12,198 nucleotides of DNA from Flavobacteriales bacterium (GTDB taxonomy: Bacteria > Bacteroidota > Bacteroidia > Flavobacteriales_G > Salibacteraceae): assembly GCA_003499525.1 (NCBI GenBank), contig DNTB01000077.1, forward strand, positions 1 to 12,198, read 5' to 3'. The notes under the pieces were generated by a model. It was given only the letters and a program-made list of their open reading frames with translations, did no database searches and had not been told where the DNA came from. Positions 6,175 through 12,198 of this stretch are shown piece after piece. A program made the position numbers and the translations under genes. The first letter of the stretch is position 1. The number at the start of each line of letters is the position of its first letter.

Positions 6175-8259
6175 TTGTATTCTAAAATCGGTACGCTGCG
6201 GTGCACCGATGCGCTCTGTACCGCTTCCGAAGTTTTCAGAATTGGTGAGAAAACTTCTTGAAATGCGCGCCCAAATCGTAATGTGCTTATTCAAATTTAC
6301 TCTCCACAAGAGATAAGCCCTCCAACCGACATTATTATAGGCGGGTACACTAAAATAATAAAGAACGTCGTGCTCGTAAGTGAAAACCCTCGCATCGAAA
6401 TCCCTCACATCAATGAGTGCAAACCTGGTTGTGAATGTAGAAGAAATATCGGGCACAACGTAATGAATGTCCTGAAAAACTACGTAGCCGTTGTCAGTAG
6501 GACTACTCCCGAGTTTGTGGCTCGAAAATTCAACTCTGCTGGCCATTTTCAACCTGTTTGATGGTTTATAATCAAGGTGGAAACGCCAATACGTTCTTGC
6601 CTGATCTGCAATTTCAGGATTGGGAGAATCTGCCGAAAGGTTTCTTTCCCTTACTTCATGCCGAACTCTTATATATCCACTTACATTCCTTACAGGAGTC
6701 CAGGAGATTCTACCCATGAGATCTAACCCATCGCTGGGCGCATCAGTCTGGTAGCTGAGCCAGTCAAAAGCATAAGCATCGATGTATCCGTTAAAAATGA
6801 CACCTCGATAGGGCTCAATTTCGATTCCGAAATAGGTTCCTCTTTCATTGTTTACGTTGGATTGCTCGGAAAACGGTTGGGCATACACTGCTAAATAATC
6901 TCTTTGAAAGTTCCGATTTAAAACAGATACTTTGAACCGGTCATCCAGTTTGATAATAGCACCCGCCAGATATGCCCAGCCTCCGTTATTGCTCAAGGAT
7001 GCCTCACCGAATAGGGTGAGTCGGTTGAAATGGACTTTGGCATCCAGTCCGGCATTGTACCACCGATTGGTATCTAACTGAAATATCTGATAGGGTTGAG
7101 GGTCACGGTCAAATTGACCTTCGTATTTAGATTGTACAACACGGGCACCCAGACTGGCTCTTCCGAGCTTTATGCCGGCATCAAGCCCCATGATTTCTTC
7201 GCCGATTGCATTTTTGTCGGCAATTTCATTTGGCGTACGGTGTAACCCTGACGTTTGTATGGAAGTGAATACTCTTTCGTCATTTCCCAAAGTATCAAGG
7301 CTCGCCAGATTGGCATCTACGCGTTTATTTGAATAGAAGCCGGTAAAATCAAATCGTTCATTTCCGATATTGACTGCACCTCCGCGCAAAAAATTATTTT
7401 CATTGCGAGAAACATACGGAGTTATTCCGCGGGCATATCTGATGGTATTGAGTGCATCCGCAGTTTTTCCAAAGCTAAACCCGGACCAAAAAGTCAGGCC
7501 CTGTCCGAATTGGGCGTGAAAATCTCCAATAATTGCCTTTTTTACAATTCCAAGGTCGGCTACCATCAGATGAGCACTGTAGAAATCGAAACCATTGGGA
7601 TTGGATCCCTGGAAAAACTCTTCACCAGGGTCTTTTTCAGCTGTAAACCCGGCTGAGAGCCTGTCTCTATTAGTAAAACGATACCTTAAAAAATACCTGT
7701 TTGGATCTCCTTTGTAGTAACTTCCGGGACTGCTGTTGCTATCCGGAGGCATATAACCGGCTTGCTCTTCCAGTGTTCTGCCGTAAAGTACAAACAGTTC
7801 ATGATGAGCGTAGCGAATGTCCTTTTTGAGTGAGCGCTTCGGCGCCTCTATGCTCGGAGCCGTGGTTATGAACGGGAGAATATTCTGTATGGTCAGAAGG
7901 TCCATTCCTTCAATATCTCTAAGCTCATAAACCGTTAGAAGATCGCCATACTCAATTCGATAAGTAATTAGTCCATCTGCCTGAAAAGGTGACAATAATC
8001 CTAACGATAGCAGATCCTCTCTGCTGGCAGTATTAATATTTAAAGGGTTTTCATAATAATCGACCAAAATTTCTATCAATTCAGTATAGTCAGTTACAGA
8101 GGATTCCAGTTGTGCAGATAGAAACTCAATACGTTGCTGGATGATGTCGTTTTGAAGTTTATCGGACTGTCCGTGAGCAGATAATCCGATAAGTGCCATG
8201 ACGATGCCCATGTACTTCCGTACGTTTTCTAGTGAAATCAACACATTGGATAAAACCAT
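6157..8259 (-). CDS. Exported helix-hairpin-helix protein with outer-membrane barrel-like body
   Basis: Numbering here uses ATG 8259 (700 residues); the frame is open to GTG 8268, but that codon touches a likely -7 element. A hydrophobic segment (about 17-31, MGIVMALIGLSAHGQ) looks like a signal peptide, though the basic residues before it come late, so the start is uncertain. Residues about 73-131 (LNINTASREDLLSLG, then YRIEYGDLLTVYELRDIEGM) are a tandem helix-hairpin-helix region like that of ComEA (HHH_3). The remaining 560 or so residues are rich in alternating hydrophobic and aromatic beta-strand patterns and end in FRIQLRLKI, as in outer-membrane barrels. HhH modules usually bind DNA, but in an exported barrel protein the role is unknown. 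I recall similar unstudied proteins in other Bacteroidota. It is convergent with aroA, overlapping by 18 bases. Confidence 0.85.
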   Translation of the reverse strand: MVLSNVLISLENVRKYMGIVMALIGLSAHGQSDKLQNDIIQQRIEFLSAQLESSVTDYTELIEILVDYYENPLNINTASREDLLSLGLLSPFQADGLITYRIEYGDLLTVYELRDIEGMDLLTIQNILPFITTAPSIEAPKRSLKKDIRYAHHELFVLYGRTLEEQAGYMPPDSNSSPGSYYKGDPNRYFLRYRFTNRDRLSAGFTAEKDPGEEFFQGSNPNGFDFYSAHLMVADLGIVKKAIIGDFHAQFGQGLTFWSGFSFGKTADALNTIRYARGITPYVSRNENNFLRGGAVNIGNERFDFTGFYSNKRVDANLASLDTLGNDERVFTSIQTSGLHRTPNEIADKNAIGEEIMGLDAGIKLGRASLGARVVQSKYEGQFDRDPQPYQIFQLDTNRWYNAGLDAKVHFNRLTLFGEASLSNNGGWAYLAGAIIKLDDRFKVSVLNRNFQRDYLAVYAQPFSEQSNVNNERGTYFGIEIEPYRGVIFNGYIDAYAFDWLSYQTDAPSDGLDLMGRISWTPVRNVSGYIRVRHEVRERNLSADSPNPEIADQARTYWRFHLDYKPSNRLKMASRVEFSSHKLGSSPTDNGYVVFQDIHYVVPDISSTFTTRFALIDVRDFDARVFTYEHDVLYYFSVPAYNNVGWRAYLLWRVNLNKHITIWARISRSFLTNSENFGSGTERIGAPQRTDFRIQLRLKI

Positions 8260-8267
8260 GATCCTCA

Positions 8268-8275
8268 CTAAAGTA
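8268..8275 (-). promoter_or_regulatory. Possible -7 promoter element of the HhH/barrel gene
   Basis: The minus strand reads TACTTTAG, one mismatch from TAnnTTTG. A TTTG at 8294-8297 lies 18 bases upstream, close to the expected -33 spacing, and overlaps the T tail of the preceding terminator. With ATG 8259 the leader would be only a few bases, which argues against the GTG at 8268 as start. Confidence 0.4.
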
Positions 8276-8294
8276 GAACATCAGGTTGCAAAAC

Positions 8295-8327
8295 AAAAAA
8301 GGCCGCACCTTCCGGCACGACCTTTTT
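8295..8327 (-). terminator. Rho-independent terminator after the fasciclin lipoprotein gene
   Basis: Read on the minus strand, GGTCGTGCC pairs with GGTGCGGCC around a GGAA loop. All nine pairs form, three of them G-U, flanked by AAAAA before and a run of T after. On the plus strand the wobble positions become C-A mismatches, so the signal works in one direction only. It lies 23 bases past the stop at 8350. Confidence 0.8.
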
Positions 8328-8349
8328 GTGTCAGCATACAAAATATTTT

Positions 8350-9336
8350 TTACGGAGCTGGCTGAATCACGAAATCGATTACATGAACTACACCGTTTGT
8401 TCCCTGAACATCGGTAGCTACAATGTTTGCGACATCTCCATTTCCGTCCGTAATGGTTGGATTATCTCCATCTAGATTTATGGTAATATCCGTTCCTTGA
8501 AGCGTTGTTACATTCCCGTTCATTAGATCGCCGCTTCGTACATTTCCATTAACGGTATGGTAAAGCAGAACCGAGGTTAATCCATCCTGACCTATGGCAT
8601 CAACCAATTCATCCAGTGAGGCTACTCCTGCTCTGTCCAACAAATCTGCAAATGCCGCATTGGTTGGAGCAAAGACGGTAGTTACGTCTGTTTCACTTCC
8701 CAGTCGGTTTACTACATCATCTTCAGCAGCAAGCACTGCACTCACCAGCGAACTAAACCCCGCATCGACCTGGGCAATTTGAAGGACGTTCATTGGCAAT
8801 AGAACTACATCAATTTCATGAATCACTCCATTGCTTGCATCGATGTCTGGTGTAATAACGGTCGATACGCCGTTTGCTACAACTCCTGAAGCTGTATTGA
8901 GATAGAGTGCCAGGAACTCATCAGACTGACCATCGTAGACACCATTTGTGGTGACAAAACCTGTGGGTACATCGGCTGCTTTAACTTCTCCTCCCAACAC
9001 ATGATACAGTAGAATATTTCGTACAGCATCTTCACCAAGCGCATCAATTAAACCATCAACTCCTCCGGATATTCCCTGATCTTGCAGTAATTGTGCGAAA
9101 GCATCATTATTCGGAGCAAAAACGGTCAATTGATCTGAACCGTTGAGGATAGATTCCAAACCTGTTTTTTGAACAGCCTCCAGTAAAATTGAAAACCTTG
9201 GCGTTTCCGCCACGATTTCAGCAATAGTTTTTTCTTGTGGTTGTGGTGTAGAATTGTCATCATTATTGCATGACACAAGTGCCATGGATGAGATGAATAA
9301 AATGGCTAGTGCTTTAAACGCAGTTAACTTTAACAT
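8350..9336 (-). CDS. Lipoprotein with two fasciclin (FAS1) domains
   Basis: The 328-residue protein begins with a lipoprotein signal: a hydrophobic stretch and the lipobox LVSC with lipidated C23, then an acidic, Pro/Gln-rich linker (24-36). Two FAS1 domains follow. The first (about 37-181) has TVFAPNNDAF (71-80), the YH pair at 111-112 and NGVIHEIDVVLLP (169-181). The second (about 184-326) has TVFAPTNAAF (220-229), YH at 259-260 and NGVVHVIDFVIQP (314-326). FAS1 domains are extracellular adhesion modules; in Bacteroidota such lipoproteins usually sit on the outer membrane, and the CNNDD start is compatible with surface export. The partner is unknown. It is separated from the upstream gene by 82 bases and followed by its own terminator. 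Confidence 0.95.
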   Translation of the reverse strand: MLKLTAFKALAILFISSMALVSCNNDDNSTPQPQEKTIAEIVAETPRFSILLEAVQKTGLESILNGSDQLTVFAPNNDAFAQLLQDQGISGGVDGLIDALGEDAVRNILLYHVLGGEVKAADVPTGFVTTNGVYDGQSDEFLALYLNTASGVVANGVSTVITPDIDASNGVIHEIDVVLLPMNVLQIAQVDAGFSSLVSAVLAAEDDVVNRLGSETDVTTVFAPTNAAFADLLDRAGVASLDELVDAIGQDGLTSVLLYHTVNGNVRSGDLMNGNVTTLQGTDITINLDGDNPTITDGNGDVANIVATDVQGTNGVVHVIDFVIQPAP

Positions 9337-9418
9337 GATTTTAAATTAATAGGTTAATAACTGAGGGGATAAACAGGATAAACGAATAAGTGTTCAAATG
9401 CATCAACAAAATGATGAC

Positions 9419-10243
9419 TTAATCTCGTTGGAAAGAGAACACCAACGTTCCCTGCGTAGTGTATCCTAATAGGTTTTGATAGTCCATACCCAGATCAAGT
9501 TGGAACCATTTCCAGTTGATTCCTAACCCGAATGCAAATCGAAAATCATTGGTGCGGAATCCTCCTCGCAGATAGAGCAAATCAATTGGCCGGTATTCCA
9601 TTCCAAATTTCGTGATCAAGGGATAGGTAAGGTCTTTTTCGACTTCAACCAGAGTTAAAAGCTGTTTGGAAAATGTATATCCCAGTCCAAGCCTAAAAAT
9701 GGTCGGAACGCGAAGGTCCTCGTAATTATCAAATGATGAATTGCTAATGTTTTGGATATTGGCTCCTAAGGTGAGGTCATTGTTTAATTGAGCTGTAAAT
9801 CCTAAATCTGCACTTACAGCCTTCGCATTTTCATACCTGTTTTCCTGAATAGATATCCACTGATAGTTAAGTTTAACTCCGGCCGAAATGTTTTTCGAAA
9901 GCTTCATAGCATAGCCTAAAGCCACTAGGTTTTCGTTGTAGGCATCAAAACCAAATTGACGTATTTCGGCACCGAACGCACCAAATTCTAAAGCAACTAC
10001 CCCTGATAAACCCCTGGTGCTCAATTCATTAAGGCCATATCGGTTTTCGTAGGTCATCCCTGCAGCCGATTTATCTATAAATCCAACACTCCCTATATTA
10101 TGATGAACAGACCACACGTCTGAGAGGGTTACCGAAGCATGTGCAAGAGCTTTCGATCGTCCCCCCAATCTAACGGGATCTACGGCTCTGACCTCGCAGA
10201 TAAAAAGAATCAGCAACGTAAGCGTCAGAGCTTTTCGTAACAT
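9419..10243 (-). CDS. PorV/PorQ-like outer membrane beta-barrel protein
   Basis: This 274-residue protein has a signal peptide (about 1-20, cleavage near CEVRA|VDP) and then the RLGGRSKALAHASVTLSDVW motif, near VHHNIGSVGF, that opens PorV/PorQ-type barrels. The rest shows alternating beta-strand patterns with conserved glycines and ends in GTLVFSFQRD, close to the aromatic end typical of barrels. True PorV and PorQ serve in type IX secretion; this shorter relative could be a related barrel with another role, so no gene symbol is given. Its ATG at 10243 follows the stop of the amidohydrolase gene (10245-10247) by a single base, so the two are surely one transcript and probably translationally coupled. 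Confidence 0.8.
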   Translation of the reverse strand: MLRKALTLTLLILFICEVRAVDPVRLGGRSKALAHASVTLSDVWSVHHNIGSVGFIDKSAAGMTYENRYGLNELSTRGLSGVVALEFGAFGAEIRQFGFDAYNENLVALGYAMKLSKNISAGVKLNYQWISIQENRYENAKAVSADLGFTAQLNNDLTLGANIQNISNSSFDNYEDLRVPTIFRLGLGYTFSKQLLTLVEVEKDLTYPLITKFGMEYRPIDLLYLRGGFRTNDFRFAFGLGINWKWFQLDLGMDYQNLLGYTTQGTLVFSFQRD

Positions 10244-10244
10244 A

Positions 10245-11540
10245 CTATCGAACTGCCGTTTTGTAGATCATTCCTTCCTTCATCACGAACGAAATCTTCA
10301 TCATTAGAGAAATATCATCAAGCGGATTTCCCCTGACGCCTACGATATCCGCTATTTTCCCTTGTTCAATAGTTCCTAACTCATCATCGATACCCAGCAT
10401 CTCGGCAGGCACTCTGGTGGCGCTCTGAATAGCTTCCATTTCAGGCATCCCCACTTCTACCATGTAGATGAACTCCTGGGCATTGGTCCCATGCTCGAAA
10501 ACTCCGGCATCGGTTCCAAAGGCAATCTTTACTCCCCTGGTATAGGCATCGGCAAAAGTTTGCTGTATCTGAGGACCAACCGTCAGGGCCTTTGGAACTA
10601 CAATTTCTGGATAATATCCGTCGATTTCAGCTTTTGAAGCCACTTCTTTACCCGCTGAAATTGTAGGTACATAGTATGTGCCGTGCTGGATCATAAGATC
10701 CATAGTTTCCTCTGACATGAAAGTGCCGTGTTCAATGGAGGTAATGCCGGCTCTGACCGCTCTTTGCATTCCTTCGTCGCCATGAGCGTGAGCAGCTGTA
10801 GTAAAGCCATAATCCCGTGCTGTTTCTACAATGGCTTTAAGTTCCTCATCTGTGAACTGGGGATTGGTGCCGTTCTTCGCCTGACTAAGCACTCCTCCGG
10901 TAGCCGTGATTTTTATGCAGTCTGCACCATTCTTGTATCTCTGTCGAACTGCTTTACGCGCATCGTCCGGCCCATTAATAACCCCCTCGTGCGGTCCGGG
11001 ATCACCCATGAGGTCCTTTCTCCAGCCATTCGTCGGGTCGGCATGACCACCTGTAGTACCGATGGCTTTACCCGCGCTGAAAATACGCGGTCCTATCGTT
11101 ATGTTTTGGTTGATCGCATTTCTCAGGGAAGTGTTTATTCCGGTCCCGCCTAAGTCTCTCACTGTTGTGAATCCGGCCATGAGGGTACGGTAAGCATACA
11201 CATTGGCACGCAGGGCAATGTCTGCATCATTTAACTTATATCGATTCAAATAGACATCTTCATTAAACTCTTCCTCGATATGAACGTGCATATCCATAAG
11301 GCCTGGCATCACTGTGTAAGCTCGTAAATCGACAACACTGTCGGATCGGTTAGGTGTGACAAAGCCTTCCTGAATATCAGCAATCCGGTCTTCAATGATG
11401 ATGATGGTTTGATTCAACCTCGGCTCTTCAGAAACTCCGTCGATAAGCCGACCTGTATAAAGCAATATTCTCGGGTCTTCCTGAGCAGATGCGCATGTTG
11501 ACCATAAGAATAGAAGGGTAAAAAGTATTCTCATAAGCAT
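10245..11540 (-). CDS. Secreted metal-dependent amidohydrolase (prolidase/imidazolonepropionase-like)
   Basis: The 431-residue protein carries a signal peptide (about 1-19, cleavage at CASA|QED), so it acts outside the cytoplasm. It has the amidohydrolase superfamily metal site: HxH at H85 and H87 (MPGLMDMHVH), K210 in DCIKITATGGVLS as the probable carboxylated bridging lysine, H251 or H253 in AAHAHGDEG, H271 in IEHGTFM and D344 in FGTDAGVFEHG. A small beta domain at both ends (GRLIDG near 30, and GKIADIVGVRGNPLDDI near 394-410) completes the fold. The pattern fits the group of Xaa-Pro dipeptidase-like hydrolases; the substrate, perhaps a dipeptide or N-acyl amino acid, cannot be read from the sequence. 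A second ATG at 11534 is possible. A barrel gene follows after one base. Confidence 0.93.
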   Translation of the reverse strand: MLMRILFTLLFLWSTCASAQEDPRILLYTGRLIDGVSEEPRLNQTIIIIEDRIADIQEGFVTPNRSDSVVDLRAYTVMPGLMDMHVHIEEEFNEDVYLNRYKLNDADIALRANVYAYRTLMAGFTTVRDLGGTGINTSLRNAINQNITIGPRIFSAGKAIGTTGGHADPTNGWRKDLMGDPGPHEGVINGPDDARKAVRQRYKNGADCIKITATGGVLSQAKNGTNPQFTDEELKAIVETARDYGFTTAAHAHGDEGMQRAVRAGITSIEHGTFMSEETMDLMIQHGTYYVPTISAGKEVASKAEIDGYYPEIVVPKALTVGPQIQQTFADAYTRGVKIAFGTDAGVFEHGTNAQEFIYMVEVGMPEMEAIQSATRVPAEMLGIDDELGTIEQGKIADIVGVRGNPLDDISLMMKISFVMKEGMIYKTAVR

Positions 11541-11549
11541 GTTTCTCGC

Positions 11550-11557
11550 TAAAAGTA
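11550..11557 (-). promoter_or_regulatory. Possible -7 promoter element of the amidohydrolase operon
   Basis: The minus strand reads TACTTTTA, one mismatch from TAnnTTTG, and lies nine bases before the ATG at 11540. No well-spaced -33 TTG is seen. Confidence 0.3.
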
Positions 11558-11652
11558 GTAATTCTTAAGAAGTCCTTCTGCTTAATTTTATGTCAACGTT
11601 TTCATGAACCAACTTAGGTGATGCTTGTTACCATCAGCAACATTGGAAAGAC

Positions 11653-11660
11653 TAATTTTG
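11653..11660 (+). promoter_or_regulatory. -7 promoter element of the cytochrome c gene
   Basis: TAATTTTG matches the Bacteroidota -7 consensus TAnnTTTG exactly and lies 15 bases before the ATG at 11676. A TTG at 11625-11627 is the nearest -33 candidate, but its 25-base spacing is a little long. Confidence 0.5.
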
Positions 11661-11675
11661 CAAAAAATTTAAAAC

Positions 11676-12158
11676 ATGATAAAACCTGTATTATTTATTG
11701 CCGCTTCAGCCTTGTTGTTGAGTTCATGCGGGAGCGGTAGTGAAACTAAAGTAACTTCTCAGGAAGAGAAGAAAGTTGAAGTGAAGTCAATGTTGGAAGA
11801 GGAGCCGAAAGAAGCGGATCCCATGGACAACATTGGAGTAGGGCCGGCCACTGAAGTAGTATTTGCTGAAGAAGTGGACATGGAATTGGCAAAAAAGGGT
11901 GAAGAGGTGTACACTGCAAAAGGTTGCACAGCATGCCACAAGCCAGATGAAAAACTATTAGGGCCACCTCCGACGGGCATTTACGAAAGAAGAAATCCTG
12001 TTTGGGTGATGAACATGATTCTCAATCCGGAGAACATGACCAAAGAGGACCCCATCGCCAAAAAACTATTGCAGGAGTACAACGGAGTTCAAATGACGAA
12101 TCAAAACTTGACTCAGGAAGAGGCAAGAGCGGTACTGGAGTACTTCCGTACCTTATAA
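11676..12158 (+). CDS. Lipoprotein cytochrome c (single haem)
   Basis: The 160-residue protein has a lipoprotein signal ending in LLSSC (lipidated C18), then a strongly charged, Glu-rich linker of about 45 residues (23-67). A small class I cytochrome c domain follows, with the haem site C84-T-A-C87-H88. Downstream come LLGPPPTGIYERR (94-106), WVMNMILNPENM (110-121) and VQMTNQNLTQEEARAVLEYF (138-157). M140, just before the C-terminal helix, is the likely axial methionine; M114 and M121 are alternatives. It would be anchored in a membrane facing the periplasm and carry single electrons, perhaps to a terminal oxidase or a reductase. No partner enzyme is in the window. It is divergent from the amidohydrolase operon and has its own promoter element. 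The 40 bases after its stop show no terminator. Confidence 0.93.
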   Translation: MIKPVLFIAASALLLSSCGSGSETKVTSQEEKKVEVKSMLEEEPKEADPMDNIGVGPATEVVFAEEVDMELAKKGEEVYTAKGCTACHKPDEKLLGPPPTGIYERRNPVWVMNMILNPENMTKEDPIAKKLLQEYNGVQMTNQNLTQEEARAVLEYFRTL

Positions 12159-12198
12159 GATTATAACACCATAGAGGGAAGCTGTCTCATAACCGAGG

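Noticed and set aside
6187..6210. Hairpin near the 3' end of the HhH/barrel gene (ATCGGT/ACCGAT, with a CGGTGCACCG palindrome inside)
   Set aside because: It lies in coding sequence, has a 12-base loop and no T tail, so I do not call it the aroA terminator.
6283..6561. Plus-strand open frame of 92 codons
   Set aside because: It lies wholly within the HhH/barrel gene on the opposite strand and has no recognisable features.
9390..9418. Small inverted repeat CATCA/TGATG after the PorV/PorQ-like gene
   Set aside because: The stem has five pairs and no T tail, so it is not a convincing terminator.
10728..11153. Plus-strand open frame of 141 codons
   Set aside because: It lies antisense to the amidohydrolase active-site region, whose conservation explains the open frame.
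11562..11577. Palindrome TTCTTAAGAA and the adjoining AGAAG-TC-CTTCT between the amidohydrolase and cytochrome genes
   Set aside because: Short AT-rich palindromes are expected by chance, and neither overlaps a promoter element well enough to argue for an operator.

Overview
The window looks like ordinary chromosomal DNA of a member of the Bacteroidota, probably a flavobacterium-like marine or environmental relative. The signs are a C-terminal type IX secretion (T9SS) sorting domain, outer-membrane barrels of the PorV/PorQ kind, starts without Shine-Dalgarno sequences, and -7 promoter elements close to TAnnTTTG. I see no integrase, transposase, phage gene, CRISPR array or large repeat. Genus-level placement is not possible from what I can read.

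Layout. Positions 1-17 are the 3' end of a tRNA, most likely tRNA-Leu. A secreted PKD-like protein with a T9SS sorting domain follows on the minus strand (98-969) and is broken by a frameshift near 556-559. Then comes a plus-strand module of three genes (1112-3452): a six-helix membrane protein, a winged-helix regulator and CreD. In front of it lies a perfect 19-base palindrome on the presumed promoter, and behind creD is a clear rho-independent terminator (3465-3495). A second plus-strand operon (3501-6174) carries a membrane-anchored DUF4258-like protein, aroB and aroA. Both junctions are ATGA overlaps, so translation is probably coupled. aroA ends inside the 3' end of the next, convergent gene.

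From 6157 to 11540 everything is on the minus strand: a 700-residue exported protein with an N-terminal helix-hairpin-helix (HhH) region and a barrel-like remainder, a lipoprotein with two fasciclin domains followed by its own terminator, a PorV/PorQ-like barrel, and a secreted metal-dependent amidohydrolase. The last two are one base apart and almost certainly co-transcribed. A divergent plus-strand gene (11676-12158) encodes a lipoprotein cytochrome c.

Function. aroB and aroA supply steps 2 and 6 of the shikimate pathway. Nearly everything else concerns the cell envelope. The most interesting parts are the creD module with its likely autoregulatory operator, the DUF4258-like protein leading the shikimate operon, and the exported HhH/barrel protein. 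No gene set here clearly forms a previously undescribed system; these are candidates for follow-up rather than discoveries. Most start codons were moved from the longest possible reading frame to ATG or GTG starts that fit overlaps, terminators or promoter elements.
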